A stretch of DNA of 64,000 nucleotides, taken from assembly GCA_902562135.1 (NCBI GenBank), contig CACESE010000002.1:40406-104405 (forward strand), read 5' to 3'. Below the pieces are notes generated by a model. That model saw only the letters and a list, made by a program, of their open reading frames with translations, was not told the DNA's origin and did no database searches. This DNA is from an uncultured SAR86 cluster bacterium. GTDB lineage: Bacteria; Pseudomonadota; Gammaproteobacteria; Magnimaribacterales; AG-339-G14. The stretch's first letter is position 1; every line of letters starts with the position of its first letter. A program made the translations under genes and the position numbers. Shown one piece after another: positions 42,888-54,161 of the stretch.

Positions 42888-43751
42888 TTAAAAAGTGGAG
42901 AGCTTTGACAATAGACTAAATAATTTATCTTTCATTTCAGATCTATGAACAATCATATCAATGAGTCCATGCTCTAATAAAAATTCGCTACGTTGAAACC
43001 CTGCTGGTAACTTTACTCTTACTGTATCTTCAATAACTCTTGGTCCTGCAAAACCCACTTGCGCTTTCGGTTCAGCAATATTTATATCTCCTAACATTGC
43101 AAGACTTGCTGAAACTCCTCCATAGATTGGATCCGTCATGACAGAAATATAAGGCAGTTTGCTTTCTTTAAGTTTATTTAATACTGCTGAAGTTCTTGCC
43201 ATTTGAAAAAGAGAAAAAAGTGATTCTTGCATTCTTGCTCCACCACTTGTTGAAAAGCATATAAAAGGAGCTTTTAGTTCGATTGCTTTATTAACCGCAT
43301 CAACAAATTTTTGACCGACTACTGAACCCATTGAACCGCCCATAAACCTAAATTCAAAAACAGCAACTACAACTTGCATATCATTTAATTTTCCGTGGGC
43401 ACATAACAAGGCTTCCTTTTCATCAATTTTATTTTTTGCTTCGTTGAGTCTATCTTTGTATTTTTTTGAATCTTTAAAAGAAAGCCAGTCTTTAGCTTCG
43501 GTATCTGGTGAAATTTCTTGGTATTTATTTTCGTCAAATAAATATGTGAGCCTGTGCCTTGCTCCAATTCTAATATGGTGATCACAATTCATGCAGACAT
43601 ACAGATTTGATTCAAGATCAGGACCGTAAATAATCTCTTTACAGTTTGGACAGCTTTGCCATAAACCCTGAGGCACTGGACTTTTTTTATCGTCCTTTTT
43701 ATGGGCTCTAGCAAAAGATGGAAGAATTCTATTAAACCAGCTCTTAACCAT
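42888..43751 (-). CDS. accD: acetyl-CoA carboxylase carboxyltransferase subunit beta
   Basis: CPNCKE...CMNCDHH zinc motif, [21 protein letters not shown]. Confidence 0.95.
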   Translation of the reverse strand: MVKSWFNRILPSFARAHKKDDKKSPVPQGLWQSCPNCKEIIYGPDLESNLYVCMNCDHHIRIGARHRLTYLFDENKYQEISPDTEAKDWLSFKDSKKYKDRLNEAKNKIDEKEALLCAHGKLNDMQVVVAVFEFRFMGGSMGSVVGQKFVDAVNKAIELKAPFICFSTSGGARMQESLFSLFQMARTSAVLNKLKESKLPYISVMTDPIYGGVSASLAMLGDINIAEPKAQVGFAGPRVIEDTVRVKLPAGFQRSEFLLEHGLIDMIVHRSEMKDKLFSLLSKLSTF

Positions 43752-43754
43752 TTT

Positions 43755-44585
43755 TTATTGTAACGAAGATTTTATTTCTCCGACAAACTTAGATAGTTTA
43801 GCAAAATCATTGCCAGTCTTTTTTGTTTTAATATGTTCAATCATATCAACTATTGCACTACCTATAACGACACCATCTGAAAAATTAGACATATTTTCCG
43901 CGGTTTGTTGATCTTTTATTCCAAATCCTACCACGATCGGAATATTAGTTATTTTTTTTATATTTTGAACTCTTTTTTCAAGCTCTTCGTATGAACTTAT
44001 ATCTGCCCCAGTTATGCCTTTTAAAGACACATAATATAAAAAGCCGGAAGAGTTATTAATTATCTCATTTATTCTCAATTCACTTGTTGTTGGAGAAATC
44101 AGTCTTATTAAATCTATTTGATATTCCGACAGTTTTTTAAAAATTACTTCACTTTCTTCAAATGGTAAATCAACAATAATCAAGCCATCTACGCCACTAT
44201 TTTTCAATTCTTCACAAATTTCATCGTTAATATCATGGAAGTTATTATCTGAATTTAAAGAATTTATAAAAGTATTAAAATAACCCATTAATACAATGGG
44301 CGTATTATTGAATTTCTTCTTTAATCTCTTACTTAAGGACAAAATTTCAGGAAGAGAAGTTTTATTTTTCAATGAACGTTCATGAGCTAATTGTATTACT
44401 GGACCCTCGGACATTGGATCAGAAAAAGGAACTCCAATTTCTATAATATCAGCTCCACTATTAATAATTTCTTCTATTATTTCCTCTGATAATTCTAAGT
44501 CTGGATCTCCTGCCACAGTGTATGTTATCAGCGCTTTTGATTTATTTTTTTGTAAGTTTTTGAAGGTTGAATTGATAATACTCAT
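43755..44585 (-). CDS. trpA: tryptophan synthase alpha subunit
   Basis: [41 protein letters not shown]. Confidence 0.95.
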   Translation of the reverse strand: MSIINSTFKNLQKNKSKALITYTVAGDPDLELSEEIIEEIINSGADIIEIGVPFSDPMSEGPVIQLAHERSLKNKTSLPEILSLSKRLKKKFNNTPIVLMGYFNTFINSLNSDNNFHDINDEICEELKNSGVDGLIIVDLPFEESEVIFKKLSEYQIDLIRLISPTTSELRINEIINNSSGFLYYVSLKGITGADISSYEELEKRVQNIKKITNIPIVVGFGIKDQQTAENMSNFSDGVVIGSAIVDMIEHIKTKKTGNDFAKLSKFVGEIKSSLQ

Positions 44586-45790
44586 AAAGTGAGGCCTTCT
44601 ACTTTTGCTACATTAGCCATGTCCTTATCACCCCTACCTGACAAATTAACAACTATAATTTCTTCTTCATCTAGTTTAGGAGCAATTTTTTTTGCGTAAG
44701 CGAGTGCGTGAGCTGTTTCTAAAGCAGGCATAATCCCTTCTGTTTTAGTTAAATCATGAAAACTATCTAAAGCTTCTTCATCTGTTGCTGAATTGTATTC
44801 AACCCTTCCTGAATCTTTTAAATATGAATGCTCAGGACCAACTCCAGGATAATCTAAGCCTGCGGATACCGATTGAGTAGAAAGAATTTGACCGGATTCA
44901 TCTTGCATTAAGTAAGTTTTCATACCATGCAAAACTCCTATGCTTCCATCACTGAGTGGTGCAGCATGCTTTCCAGTTTCAATTCCAGAGCCGCCAGCTT
45001 CAACCCCAATTAAATCCACTGAATTATCTTTTAAAAATGGATAGAAAATACCCATCGCATTTGACCCGCCTCCTACACAAGCAATTATTTTATCGGGGAA
45101 TCTTCCAAACAAAGCTCTAGATTGATCTTTTAATTCAACTCCAACAATAGAATTAAAATCTCTAACAATTTTTGGATATGGGTGAGGCCCTGCCACACTT
45201 CCTATTATGTAATGAGTATCATCAACATTTGTCACCCAATCTCTCATTGCTTCATTCATGGCATCTTTTAAAGTTTTTGTACCTGAAGTCACTGAACAAA
45301 CTTCAGCTCCTAATAATTTCATTCTATATACATTAGGAGATTGTCTTTCTATATCTTCTTCTCCCATAAAAATGATACATTCAAGACCATGTCTAGCAGC
45401 GACGGCAGCAGTTGCCACGCCATGTTGTCCAGCTCCAGTTTCGGCAATAATTCTTCTTTTACCCATATGTTTTGCTAATAAAACTTGTCCAACAGTGTTA
45501 TTGATTTTATGGGCTCCTGTATGATTTAAATCTTCTCTTTTTAAATAAATTTGTGCGCCCGCAAGCTTCTCTGTCCATCTTTTAGCAAAATATAGAGGAG
45601 ATGGACGGCCAACAAAATTATTTAAGTCTTCTGTTATTTCATTCTTAAACTCTTCATTGCCCTTTAGATTTTCGTAAGTATTTTCTAACTCTTCTAAAGC
45701 TGACATGAGTGTTTCAGAAACATATTTGCCACCGAATTCTCCATACCTTCCTGCATCATCTGGAAAGTTATAATTTTCTTTATCTTTCAT
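44582..45790 (-). CDS. trpB: tryptophan synthase beta subunit
   Basis: [41 protein letters not shown]. Confidence 0.97.
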   Translation of the reverse strand: MKDKENYNFPDDAGRYGEFGGKYVSETLMSALEELENTYENLKGNEEFKNEITEDLNNFVGRPSPLYFAKRWTEKLAGAQIYLKREDLNHTGAHKINNTVGQVLLAKHMGKRRIIAETGAGQHGVATAAVAARHGLECIIFMGEEDIERQSPNVYRMKLLGAEVCSVTSGTKTLKDAMNEAMRDWVTNVDDTHYIIGSVAGPHPYPKIVRDFNSIVGVELKDQSRALFGRFPDKIIACVGGGSNAMGIFYPFLKDNSVDLIGVEAGGSGIETGKHAAPLSDGSIGVLHGMKTYLMQDESGQILSTQSVSAGLDYPGVGPEHSYLKDSGRVEYNSATDEEALDSFHDLTKTEGIMPALETAHALAYAKKIAPKLDEEEIIVVNLSGRGDKDMANVAKVEGLTL

Positions 45791-46412
45791 AGTTTTTTAT
45801 CAATTCTATAAATTCTTTCATTATAAAAGGGTCTTTTACACCTTTTTTTGATTCAACTCCACTACATACATCAACTCCGAAAGGAATAAAATAATCTAAT
45901 AGCGATAAGATATTATTGGAATTTAATCCTCCTGCGATAATTAAATTATTCAAATTTACAGGAATTTTTTGCCAATCAAATATTTCGCCTGTTCCGCCAT
46001 GTAAATCTTCTGTTCCAGAGTCTAAAAGAAAATAATCAGCTGAAATGTACTCTTTCGTAGTATCCACGATGTTTGTAAATTCTTTTTGATTTATAGATTT
46101 GATAAATGGCCTGTCAAACTGCTTGCAGAACTTTAGTGATTCATTACCATGAAACTGAAGTATGCTGTTTGGAAATATATCTATAAACCTTTGAACCTCT
46201 TCAATATTAGGATCAACAAAGACAGGAACAATCAATATATTATCATCTAAGTTTTCTTTAATTTTAATTAAGCCTGATTCATTAACATATCTTGGACTTT
46301 GCTTATATTGGTTCAAACCAATTGCGTCTGCACCAAATTTAGCGGCTAAGTTAGCATCATTGCTACTAGTAATCCCGCAGATTTTTACAAAAATATTCAT
46401 TTTATTAGTCAA
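45780..46412 (-). CDS. trpF: phosphoribosylanthranilate isomerase
   Basis: [32 protein letters not shown]. Confidence 0.95.
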   Translation of the reverse strand: MTNKMNIFVKICGITSSNDANLAAKFGADAIGLNQYKQSPRYVNESGLIKIKENLDDNILIVPVFVDPNIEEVQRFIDIFPNSILQFHGNESLKFCKQFDRPFIKSINQKEFTNIVDTTKEYISADYFLLDSGTEDLHGGTGEIFDWQKIPVNLNNLIIAGGLNSNNILSLLDYFIPFGVDVCSGVESKKGVKDPFIMKEFIELIKNYER

Positions 46413-47206
46413 GTTGGAAGTATTTGATATTTATGTGGAGGTTTTTTAATTTTAAATTCTGATGGATACTCAGGCCCAACAAAATATAACCCATTTGCAG
46501 ATATTGTTTTTCCAGAAAGATTCCTATCACGTCCATCGACTATAGTTTTCATTAATAGAGGATTTTTTTCCTCTATTCCAAATTCTAGAAGTGTTCCAAC
46601 AATAATTCTCACCATGTTCAATAAAAAAGCGTTAGCTGAAATCTCAAAAACAATTAAATTTTTTCTTTTAGAAATATTAATTTCATAAATCTCTCTCATA
46701 GGAGATTTAGATTGGCACCCTGATGATCTAAAACTTGTAAAGTCTTTTTCTCCAATTAAATATTTCGATGAATCTCTCATGTTATCTATATTTATTTTAT
46801 CTTTTATATGAACAGTTTTATTTTTATAAAATACAGAAGTATTTTGTGCATTTAAAACAAAGTACTTATAAGTTCGTTTAATTGCTGAAAATCTTGCGTG
46901 AAAGGTTTCTGGCACTTTTTTAATCCAAATGAACCTTATATCGTCCGGCAACACTGAATTACATCCCTCCATCCAAGCTTTTAAAGATCTTTTTTTATCG
47001 GATTCAAAGTGAATTACTTGTGATATAGCATTTACACCTGAATCAGTTCTTCCGGCACAAATTGACTTAATTTCAGAATCAGCTATTTTCGATAGAGCTC
47101 CTTCAATTTTAGACTGTATAGTTTCGCTTGTTATTTTCTGAGTTTGCCAACCTTTATAATTTTTTCCAAAATATTCTATTCCGGCAGCATAACGATTAAG
47201 CTTCAT
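46409..47206 (-). CDS. truA: tRNA pseudouridine(38-40) synthase
   Basis: AGIEYFGKNYKGWQTQ, CAGRTDSGVNAISQVIHFES, NAFLLNMVRIIVGTLLEFG. Confidence 0.95.
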   Translation of the reverse strand: MKLNRYAAGIEYFGKNYKGWQTQKITSETIQSKIEGALSKIADSEIKSICAGRTDSGVNAISQVIHFESDKKRSLKAWMEGCNSVLPDDIRFIWIKKVPETFHARFSAIKRTYKYFVLNAQNTSVFYKNKTVHIKDKINIDNMRDSSKYLIGEKDFTSFRSSGCQSKSPMREIYEINISKRKNLIVFEISANAFLLNMVRIIVGTLLEFGIEEKNPLLMKTIVDGRDRNLSGKTISANGLYFVGPEYPSEFKIKKPPHKYQILPT

Positions 47207-48258
47207 TAAAAACTTTTTAATAAATTTTTAGCTTGATTGATAACTCCTTCATCTTCAGCGTTTTCAATTATTTCTTCAATCAATTGCTTTGCCTGATCGA
47301 AATCTTTCATTTCTATGTACATAGTCGCCAGATTAAGCCTTGCTTCGTAAGGGTCTCCAATCTCTTCATATTCTTCTTCTAAATTCTCTTTATTCTGTGT
47401 AACCTCCTTGATGTCAGACGGAGCGCTTCTAAAATATAAAATTCCTAGGAAAACTAAAAATATAGACAAACCAATTATTAAGGTTAGCTGATAATCAATT
47501 GAGGTAACTGGTTCAATATCCTGAAAATTCTCTTGTAAGGCCTCTGAAGAATTAGAAACAATATTTATATAGTTGTCTTCCACCAATTCCTCAGCCATTG
47601 CAGAAAAACTAGAAGTCTCTTCCACTGATTCCTCGGCTATCTCAGGAACGACGGAAGTTTCTTCCACTAATTCCTCAGCCATTGTGGAAAAACTAGATGT
47701 CTCTTCCACCGATTCCTCTGCTATCTCAGGAATAACGGAAGTTTCTTCCATTGATTCCTCTGCTATTTCAGGAACTGCGGAAGCTTCTGTTAAATTCTCT
47801 TCGACTGTATTAGATATTTCAGGAAGAGCTTCTGACGCGTCTTTTTCAACTAAGAAATAGTCATCGTTTTCAATTATTTCTACCAAAGAAGTTTCTGGTT
47901 CAGTTAATACAAGAACATTTTCTAATAGTGCATAGTCCGTATACTGATTTCCAGCAAAAGAATTTTGTTCAGCAACGTCTCTTACAGATTGCTGCTTGTC
48001 ATAGATGCTCAATAAATATAAATCAGGAGTTCTTAATAATTTATCTTTTTTTAAAAAATTAATATTTTTTTCTTTAAACGAATCAGGATTAAGATCCTGC
48101 ATTGCTATCATAATTTGATATAAGGAAAACTCAGGATTATCTTTTTTTACCTCAATAGCAATAGACCAAAGATTATCAAAAACATTTGTGGAGTAATATA
48201 TGTTTGCACATAGCAAATTTGGAATAAAAAAAATAATTAAAGCAATAAGTCTTAACAT
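47206..48258 (-). CDS. fimV: FimV-like protein (short)
   Basis: Syntenic position between asd and truA; LysM-like N-terminus, acidic repeats, one TM, C-terminal EARLNLATMYIEMKDFDQAKQLIEEII FimV-type motif. Confidence 0.75.
   Translation of the reverse strand: MLRLIALIIFFIPNLLCANIYYSTNVFDNLWSIAIEVKKDNPEFSLYQIMIAMQDLNPDSFKEKNINFLKKDKLLRTPDLYLLSIYDKQQSVRDVAEQNSFAGNQYTDYALLENVLVLTEPETSLVEIIENDDYFLVEKDASEALPEISNTVEENLTEASAVPEIAEESMEETSVIPEIAEESVEETSSFSTMAEELVEETSVVPEIAEESVEETSSFSAMAEELVEDNYINIVSNSSEALQENFQDIEPVTSIDYQLTLIIGLSIFLVFLGILYFRSAPSDIKEVTQNKENLEEEYEEIGDPYEARLNLATMYIEMKDFDQAKQLIEEIIENAEDEGVINQAKNLLKSF
47576..47788 (-). repeat. in-frame tandem repeat, about 42-nt unit (14 aa), about 5 copies
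   Basis: Encodes alternating EETSVxPEIAEESV and EETSSFSxMAEELV units; two consecutive 84-nt super-units are nearly identical. Confidence 0.85.
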
Positions 48259-48261
48259 AAT

Positions 48262-49272
48262 TTATTCGTCTAAAATTTTTTCCATAATTTGTAAGCTATT
48301 TAATGCTGCGCCTTTTCTTAGATTATCAGCTACTACCCAAATATTTACTCGATCTTCCTCCCATAAATCAGCTCTAACTCGACCCACGGAAACAGAATTT
48401 TTACCTTCAGCATGTTCAACAGGATTAGGAGATAAAAAATTCTCATTTGAATATTTATCTAGTCCAGGTTGAGAATCTAAAGCTTCATTAAGTCTAGGTA
48501 AATCAATTTTTTTATTAGTTTTTACATGAGCAGCAATCGAATGTCCATAAATTACAGGAACTCTTACCGAAGTTGCAGAGATACTTATATTTTTATCAAG
48601 AATTTTTTTTGTCTCAAATGAAATTTTCATTTCTTCATCAGTGTAATTATTTTCCTCTAAATTTCCTGCTGCTATAACATTAAATGCAATTTGGGCTCCA
48701 TAGACGTCTCTAGAAATTTGTTCACCGTTTAACGAACTCTTTGTTTGATTAATTAATTCTTCGATCGCATTTTGACCAGATCCACTTACGGCCTGAAAAG
48801 TTACCACGTCCACTCTAGCAATTTCAAATAAATCATGAATTGGCTTTAAAGCTACTAACAGTTGAGCAGTGGAGCAATTAGGATTTGAAATTATTTCGGG
48901 TAGATTTATTTGATCCAAAATATTTCCATTAACTTCAGGAATGATCAAGGGTATGTTTTCATCCTTCCTAAATTTAGATGAGTTGTCTATAACTGTACAT
49001 CCTTGTTCTTTTGCTTTCGGAGCAAATTTTCCAGAAATATTTGCTCCTGCAGAAAAAAAAGCTATATCAGCTCTGCTGAAGTCAAAAGTAGCTAAATCTT
49101 CAACTATAAATTCTTGATTGCCGCAAGATATTTTCTTTCCTTCTGATTTTTTACTTGCCAACAAAAAAAGATCTTTTTCACCCGGAAAATTATCATTTAG
49201 AAGATCTAAAAAAACTCTTCCTACAGCGCCAGTTGCTCCTACAATAGCAATTTTTTTACTTAAGATTTTCAA
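48262..49272 (-). CDS. asd: aspartate-semialdehyde dehydrogenase
   Basis: IAIVGATGAVGRVFLDLL, SNPNCSTAQLLVALKPIHD. Confidence 0.95.
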   Translation of the reverse strand: MKILSKKIAIVGATGAVGRVFLDLLNDNFPGEKDLFLLASKKSEGKKISCGNQEFIVEDLATFDFSRADIAFFSAGANISGKFAPKAKEQGCTVIDNSSKFRKDENIPLIIPEVNGNILDQINLPEIISNPNCSTAQLLVALKPIHDLFEIARVDVVTFQAVSGSGQNAIEELINQTKSSLNGEQISRDVYGAQIAFNVIAAGNLEENNYTDEEMKISFETKKILDKNISISATSVRVPVIYGHSIAAHVKTNKKIDLPRLNEALDSQPGLDKYSNENFLSPNPVEHAEGKNSVSVGRVRADLWEEDRVNIWVVADNLRKGAALNSLQIMEKILDE

Positions 49273-50323
49273 TTATCAAATCTCCCATATCTGAAGTTGA
49301 AACAATTTTTGAGTTTTCATTTGCTATATCTTGTGTAGCGAATCCCTCCGAAAGAACCTTTTTAACTGTTTCCTCAATTTTTGTAGAAATTAGTTCATCG
49401 AAAAAAGAATATTTAAACATCATAGCAATAGACAATATTGCAGCTAGAGGGTTCGCAATTGCTTTTCCTGCAATATCTGGAGCCGTTCCATGAACAGGCT
49501 CATATAAACCTTTTGAATTTTTATCTAGAGAGGCTGAAGGAAGCATTCCAATTGATCCCGATAAAATTGAACTTATATCTGAGAGGATATCGCCAAAAAG
49601 ATTTGAAGACAAAATTACATCAAATTGCTTTGGAGCTTGAACCAGTTGCATGGCTGCGTTATCAACTAACATATGAGATAGTTTCACTTCAGGATATTTT
49701 TTAGAAATCTTATTTACAATCCCCCTCCAAAACTCTGAAACTTCTAAAACATTTGCTTTATCTACAGAACATAATTTTTTATCTCTTTTCATAGCGCTTT
49801 GGAAAGCGACCTCAGCAATTCTCTCGACTTCACTAGTTGAATAAACCATTGTGTTAAAAGCTGTATCATCTTTTATTTCTCTTGGAGTTCCGAAGTAAAT
49901 TCCACCTGTCAATTCTCTAACAATTAGTATATTTAAACCTTCTATCACTTCCTTTCTCAATGATGATGAATCTTCAAGACCGGGAAAAGCCATAGATGGT
50001 CTTAAATTTGCAAACAAATCAAGTTCAGATCTAATTCTTAATAATCCTTTTTCCGGTTTATTTGCAGGTTCTAAGCTATCCCACTTTGGACCTCCGACGC
50101 CTCCTAAGAATATTGCGTCTACTTTTTTTGCCACATCAATTGTAGAGTCGGATATTGGCGCTCCTTCTTTATCTATAGCTATCCCTCCTATGAGACGATT
50201 ATGAATTTCTAGGTCAAAATTATATTGTTGAGAAATATGCACTAATACTTTCTCAGCTTCCGCACTAACCTCTGGACCAATACCATCACCGGGAAGGAAT
50301 AAGATTTGCTTTGCTTTAGTCAT
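49256..50323 (-). CDS. leuB: 3-isopropylmalate dehydrogenase
   Basis: LFLPGDGIGPEVSAEAEKVL, RELTGGIYFGTPR, FGDILSD, EPVHGTAPDIAGK. Confidence 0.96.
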   Translation of the reverse strand: MTKAKQILFLPGDGIGPEVSAEAEKVLVHISQQYNFDLEIHNRLIGGIAIDKEGAPISDSTIDVAKKVDAIFLGGVGGPKWDSLEPANKPEKGLLRIRSELDLFANLRPSMAFPGLEDSSSLRKEVIEGLNILIVRELTGGIYFGTPREIKDDTAFNTMVYSTSEVERIAEVAFQSAMKRDKKLCSVDKANVLEVSEFWRGIVNKISKKYPEVKLSHMLVDNAAMQLVQAPKQFDVILSSNLFGDILSDISSILSGSIGMLPSASLDKNSKGLYEPVHGTAPDIAGKAIANPLAAILSIAMMFKYSFFDELISTKIEETVKKVLSEGFATQDIANENSKIVSTSDMGDLIIENLK

Positions 50324-50957
50324 TTAGGATCCATGGCCTTAGTTTCTTTATTTTATTTTCATAATTAGTGATCTCAGATTCATATTTCAAACTAAACCCA
50401 ATATCGTCTAAACCTTCCAATAAGCAATTCTTTCTAAAATCGTCAATATCAAAATTTATAGATTTAATATTCGGAATCTTTATTTTTTGGTTAATTAAAT
50501 CTATTTCAATTTGTTTTTGTAAATTTTCTTTTTGTTCTTTAAATATTTCATTCAAAGATTCTTGAGAAACTTTAATTGCCAACACTCCATTTTTGAAACA
50601 GTTATTAAAAAAAATATCTCCAAATGAGGAAGCAATAACAACGTTAATTCCAAAATCTTTCAAAGCCCAGACAGCGTGTTCTCTACTTGAGCCACAACCA
50701 AAATTTTCATCTGCAATAAGCACATTTATTCCTTCATAATCTGATTTATTCAAAACAAAATCTGAATTTATTTCTCTATCGGCAAGCTTTTTACCAAGAT
50801 AACCCTCATCGTTATATCTCCAAGCATCGAACAAATATGGCCCTAAACCTTTTTTTGTAATAGATTTTAAAAACTGCTTTGGAATAATCTGATCAGTGTC
50901 AATATTGGCTTTTTCCAAGCAAGCAAACTCTCCAGAATATAGATTAGAATTCTTCAT
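50316..50957 (-). CDS. leuD: 3-isopropylmalate dehydratase small subunit
   Basis: NIDTDQIIPKQFLKSI, DENFGCGSSREHAVWAL. Confidence 0.96.
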   Translation of the reverse strand: MKNSNLYSGEFACLEKANIDTDQIIPKQFLKSITKKGLGPYLFDAWRYNDEGYLGKKLADREINSDFVLNKSDYEGINVLIADENFGCGSSREHAVWALKDFGINVVIASSFGDIFFNNCFKNGVLAIKVSQESLNEIFKEQKENLQKQIEIDLINQKIKIPNIKSINFDIDDFRKNCLLEGLDDIGFSLKYESEITNYENKIKKLRPWILND

Positions 50958-52354
50958 TAAATTTCTCTCACATCCATGAACTTGCCTTCCAAAGAAGCTG
51001 CTGCAGCCATTATAGGACTTACTAGATGAGTACGGCCTTTATAACCTTGTCTGCCTTCAAAATTTCTATTAGAGGTTGAAGCACATCTTTCATATTCTTT
51101 AAGCTGATCTGGATTCATACCTAGGCACATAGAACATCCTGCATCTCTCCATTCAAAACCTGCGCTTTTAAAAATTTCGTCTAAGCCTTCAGATTCTGCT
51201 TGCTTTTTAACAAGACCAGAGCCAGGAACAACAATAGCTCTTTTGATCTTATTTGATATTTTATTTCCAATTAAGATTTTTGAAGCAGCTCTTAAATCTT
51301 CAATCCTAGAATTAGTACATGAACCAATAAATATCTGATCAACTTCAATATCTTTAATTTTGGTGCCAGGTTTAAGCCCCATATAATCTAATGCTGACTT
51401 TACTGTTTTGTCATCTTCTATAGTTTCTGGAACACAATCTTCTATATGTGCAACCATTTCAGGAGAAGTTCCCCACGTAACTTGTGGGAGAATTTCACTG
51501 GCTTCAAAAGAATAAGTAGCATTGAAGCTTGCGTCTGGATCAGTTTTTAAAGATGCCCAATACTTTACTGCTTTATCAAAGTCAGAGCCTTTTGGGCTGA
51601 AGGGTCTATTAGCTACGTAATCAAAAGTTTTTTCATCTGGCGCTACCATGCCTGCTCTCGCACCAGCTTCGATAGCCATGTTACATAGAGTCATTCTCCC
51701 TTCCATGGTTAAGTTTTCTATAGCGCTGCCAGCGTATTCGATTACATGCTCAGTTCCTCCTGCAGTTCCAATTTTTCCAATTATGAACATTGTTACGTCT
51801 TTTGCAGTCACTCCTTTTTGTAACTGTCCATTAATTTCTATGAGCATATTTTTTTGCTTTTGAGTCACTAAACATTGTGTAGCTAACACATGCTCTACTT
51901 CACTGGTTCCAATTCCCATAGCTAAAGATCCAAAAGCACCATGAGTAGAGGTATGAGAATCTCCACAAACGATGGTCATTCCAGGTAAAGTTATTCCTTG
52001 CTCAGGGCCAATTACATGAACAATGCCCTGTCTCTCATCATTCAACTTAAACTGATTGATGCCAAATTCGTCGCAGTTATCATTTAAAGTGACCACCTGA
52101 AGTTTACTTATGGGATCTTTTATTCCTTCAATGTCTTTTGATCGATCAGTAGTAGGTACATTATGATCCGGAGTTGCAACAACAGTTCCAACTTGTCTTG
52201 GAATTAAACTGTTTTGACGAAGACCATCAAAAGCTTGTGGAGACGTTACTTCGTGTATTAAATGACGATCAATATACATCAAAGTGCTACCATCCTCTCT
52301 TTGAGCTACGAAATGGTCGTCCCAAATTTTATCGTAAAGAGTTCTCTGAGACAT
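50957..52354 (-). CDS. leuC: 3-isopropylmalate dehydratase large subunit
   Basis: [58 protein letters not shown]. Confidence 0.97.
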   Translation of the reverse strand: MSQRTLYDKIWDDHFVAQREDGSTLMYIDRHLIHEVTSPQAFDGLRQNSLIPRQVGTVVATPDHNVPTTDRSKDIEGIKDPISKLQVVTLNDNCDEFGINQFKLNDERQGIVHVIGPEQGITLPGMTIVCGDSHTSTHGAFGSLAMGIGTSEVEHVLATQCLVTQKQKNMLIEINGQLQKGVTAKDVTMFIIGKIGTAGGTEHVIEYAGSAIENLTMEGRMTLCNMAIEAGARAGMVAPDEKTFDYVANRPFSPKGSDFDKAVKYWASLKTDPDASFNATYSFEASEILPQVTWGTSPEMVAHIEDCVPETIEDDKTVKSALDYMGLKPGTKIKDIEVDQIFIGSCTNSRIEDLRAASKILIGNKISNKIKRAIVVPGSGLVKKQAESEGLDEIFKSAGFEWRDAGCSMCLGMNPDQLKEYERCASTSNRNFEGRQGYKGRTHLVSPIMAAAASLEGKFMDVREI

Positions 52355-52359
52355 GATAC

Positions 52360-53460
52360 TTAATCTTTTTCAGAGGGGATTTTATTAAACTCTTTAGGTT
52401 TATCCTGGTTCTGAGCTCTATTCCTTAAATAGTGGTCAATTAAAACGATTGCAGTCATAGCTTCAACAATTGGTACTGCTCTAATGCCAACGCATGGATC
52501 ATGCCTTCCCTTAGAGACAACTTCGACTGATTCTCCCTCCTTATTAACTGATTTTCCTTTCACTAATATGCTCGAAGTTGGCTTAAGCGCAACTTTTGCT
52601 AATAAATTTTGACCTGTAGATAAGCCTCCGGAAATTCCTCCAGAATTATTAGACTCAAATCCATCTGGAGAAATTTCATCCCTATTAACTGATCCTTTGA
52701 GACCAACAACTTCAATTCCATTACCTATTTCAACTGCCTTGACTGCATTAATACTCATCAATGCATGAGCAATGTCAGCATCTAATTTATCAAATACCGG
52801 CTCACCTAAACCTAGCGGCATATTTGAAGCTTCAACAGAAATAGACGCTCCAATGGAGTCGCCCTCTTCTCTCAACTCATCAATGTATTTTTCAAGGGTT
52901 GCAACAAGAGATTTGTCAGGACAAAAAAAGGAATTATGATTAATAACGTCTTTATCAAAGCTATTGATCTTGTGAATGCCAATTTGGTTGGTATACCCAA
53001 AAACGTCAACATTCAATTTATCTTTTAAAAATTTTTTTGCAATAGCTCCTGCCGCAACTCGCATGGCAGTTTCTCTCGCAGATGATCTTCCTCCTCCACG
53101 ATGATCTCTTATTCCATATTTTTGAATATACCCATAATCAGCATGAGAAGGTCTGTAAACATCTTTCAATTTATCGTAATCGGAACTTCTTTGATCCTTA
53201 TTTTTTATCAAAAGACCAATGGGGGTACCTGTGGTTTTGCCTTCGAAAACTCCAGATAAAATTTCTACTTTGTCGTCTTCTTTCCTTTTTGTTGTATATT
53301 CGTTTGAGCCCGGCTTTCTTCGATCTAAGTCACATTGAATAATCGATTCATCAATTTCTATCCCTGGCGGACAGCCATCAATGATACAGCCCATAGCGGG
53401 GCCATGACTCTCGCCAAAAGTTGTGACAACAAAGCTTTTTCCAATACTATTTCCAGACAT
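52360..53460 (-). CDS. aroC: chorismate synthase
   Basis: [35 protein letters not shown]. Confidence 0.97.
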   Translation of the reverse strand: MSGNSIGKSFVVTTFGESHGPAMGCIIDGCPPGIEIDESIIQCDLDRRKPGSNEYTTKRKEDDKVEILSGVFEGKTTGTPIGLLIKNKDQRSSDYDKLKDVYRPSHADYGYIQKYGIRDHRGGGRSSARETAMRVAAGAIAKKFLKDKLNVDVFGYTNQIGIHKINSFDKDVINHNSFFCPDKSLVATLEKYIDELREEGDSIGASISVEASNMPLGLGEPVFDKLDADIAHALMSINAVKAVEIGNGIEVVGLKGSVNRDEISPDGFESNNSGGISGGLSTGQNLLAKVALKPTSSILVKGKSVNKEGESVEVVSKGRHDPCVGIRAVPIVEAMTAIVLIDHYLRNRAQNQDKPKEFNKIPSEKD

Positions 53461-53513
53461 TTCTCTATAAACTAAACAAATTATACGCTTTTATAAGGAA
53501 TATACTTAAGTAG

Positions 53514-54161
53514 ATGGAATTTAATCAATATAGTTCAATTTTTTGGGATTTTGGTGGAGTTATTACTTCAAGTCCGTTTGAAGCCTTCAATAAATTTGAA
53601 AAGGAAAACAAATTACCAGAAAATTTTTTAAGAAAAGTAAACTCAACAAATCCTGAAAATAACGCATGGGCTTTATTAGAACAATCAAAGATTAACCAAG
53701 AAGAATTTGATAAGCTTTTTTTTCAAGAAAGCTCTCAACTAGGTCATGGTGTAGCTGGTTTAAAAATTTTAAATTTACTTGAAGGAGATCTGAGAATGGG
53801 AATGGTAAGTGTTATTAGAAAACTCAATAAATTAGGTTTCACTCAAGCTTGCCTAACTAATAATTTTATTCCCAGTGATGAGAATCAACCTGACATGATT
53901 GATTTAGATAAAAAAACTGAAGTTTTTGATCTCTTTGATTTTGTTTTCGAATCTAAAGAAATTGGTTTAAGAAAACCTGATCAAGCTTTTTACGATCATG
54001 TCATCAAAGAAGTAAATATTTCACCAAATAAAATAATATTTCTAGATGACCTAGGCATTAATTTGAAACCTGCAAAAGCTATGGGGATTACAACGATTAA
54101 AGTAATATCTGAATCACAGGCTAAAAAAGACCTAAGTGAAATTTTGAATATAAATTTTTAA
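53514..54161 (+). CDS. HAD-IA family hydrolase
   Basis: SIFWDFGGVITSSPFEAF, CLTNNF, GLRKPDQAFYDHVI, FLDDLGINLKPAKAMGI. Confidence 0.88.
   Translation: MEFNQYSSIFWDFGGVITSSPFEAFNKFEKENKLPENFLRKVNSTNPENNAWALLEQSKINQEEFDKLFFQESSQLGHGVAGLKILNLLEGDLRMGMVSVIRKLNKLGFTQACLTNNFIPSDENQPDMIDLDKKTEVFDLFDFVFESKEIGLRKPDQAFYDHVIKEVNISPNKIIFLDDLGINLKPAKAMGITTIKVISESQAKKDLSEILNINF

Noticed and set aside
47573-47860. Plus-strand Ser-rich repeat ORF of 95 aa (SSTDSSAISG)
   Set aside because: Antisense shadow of the fimV tandem repeat.
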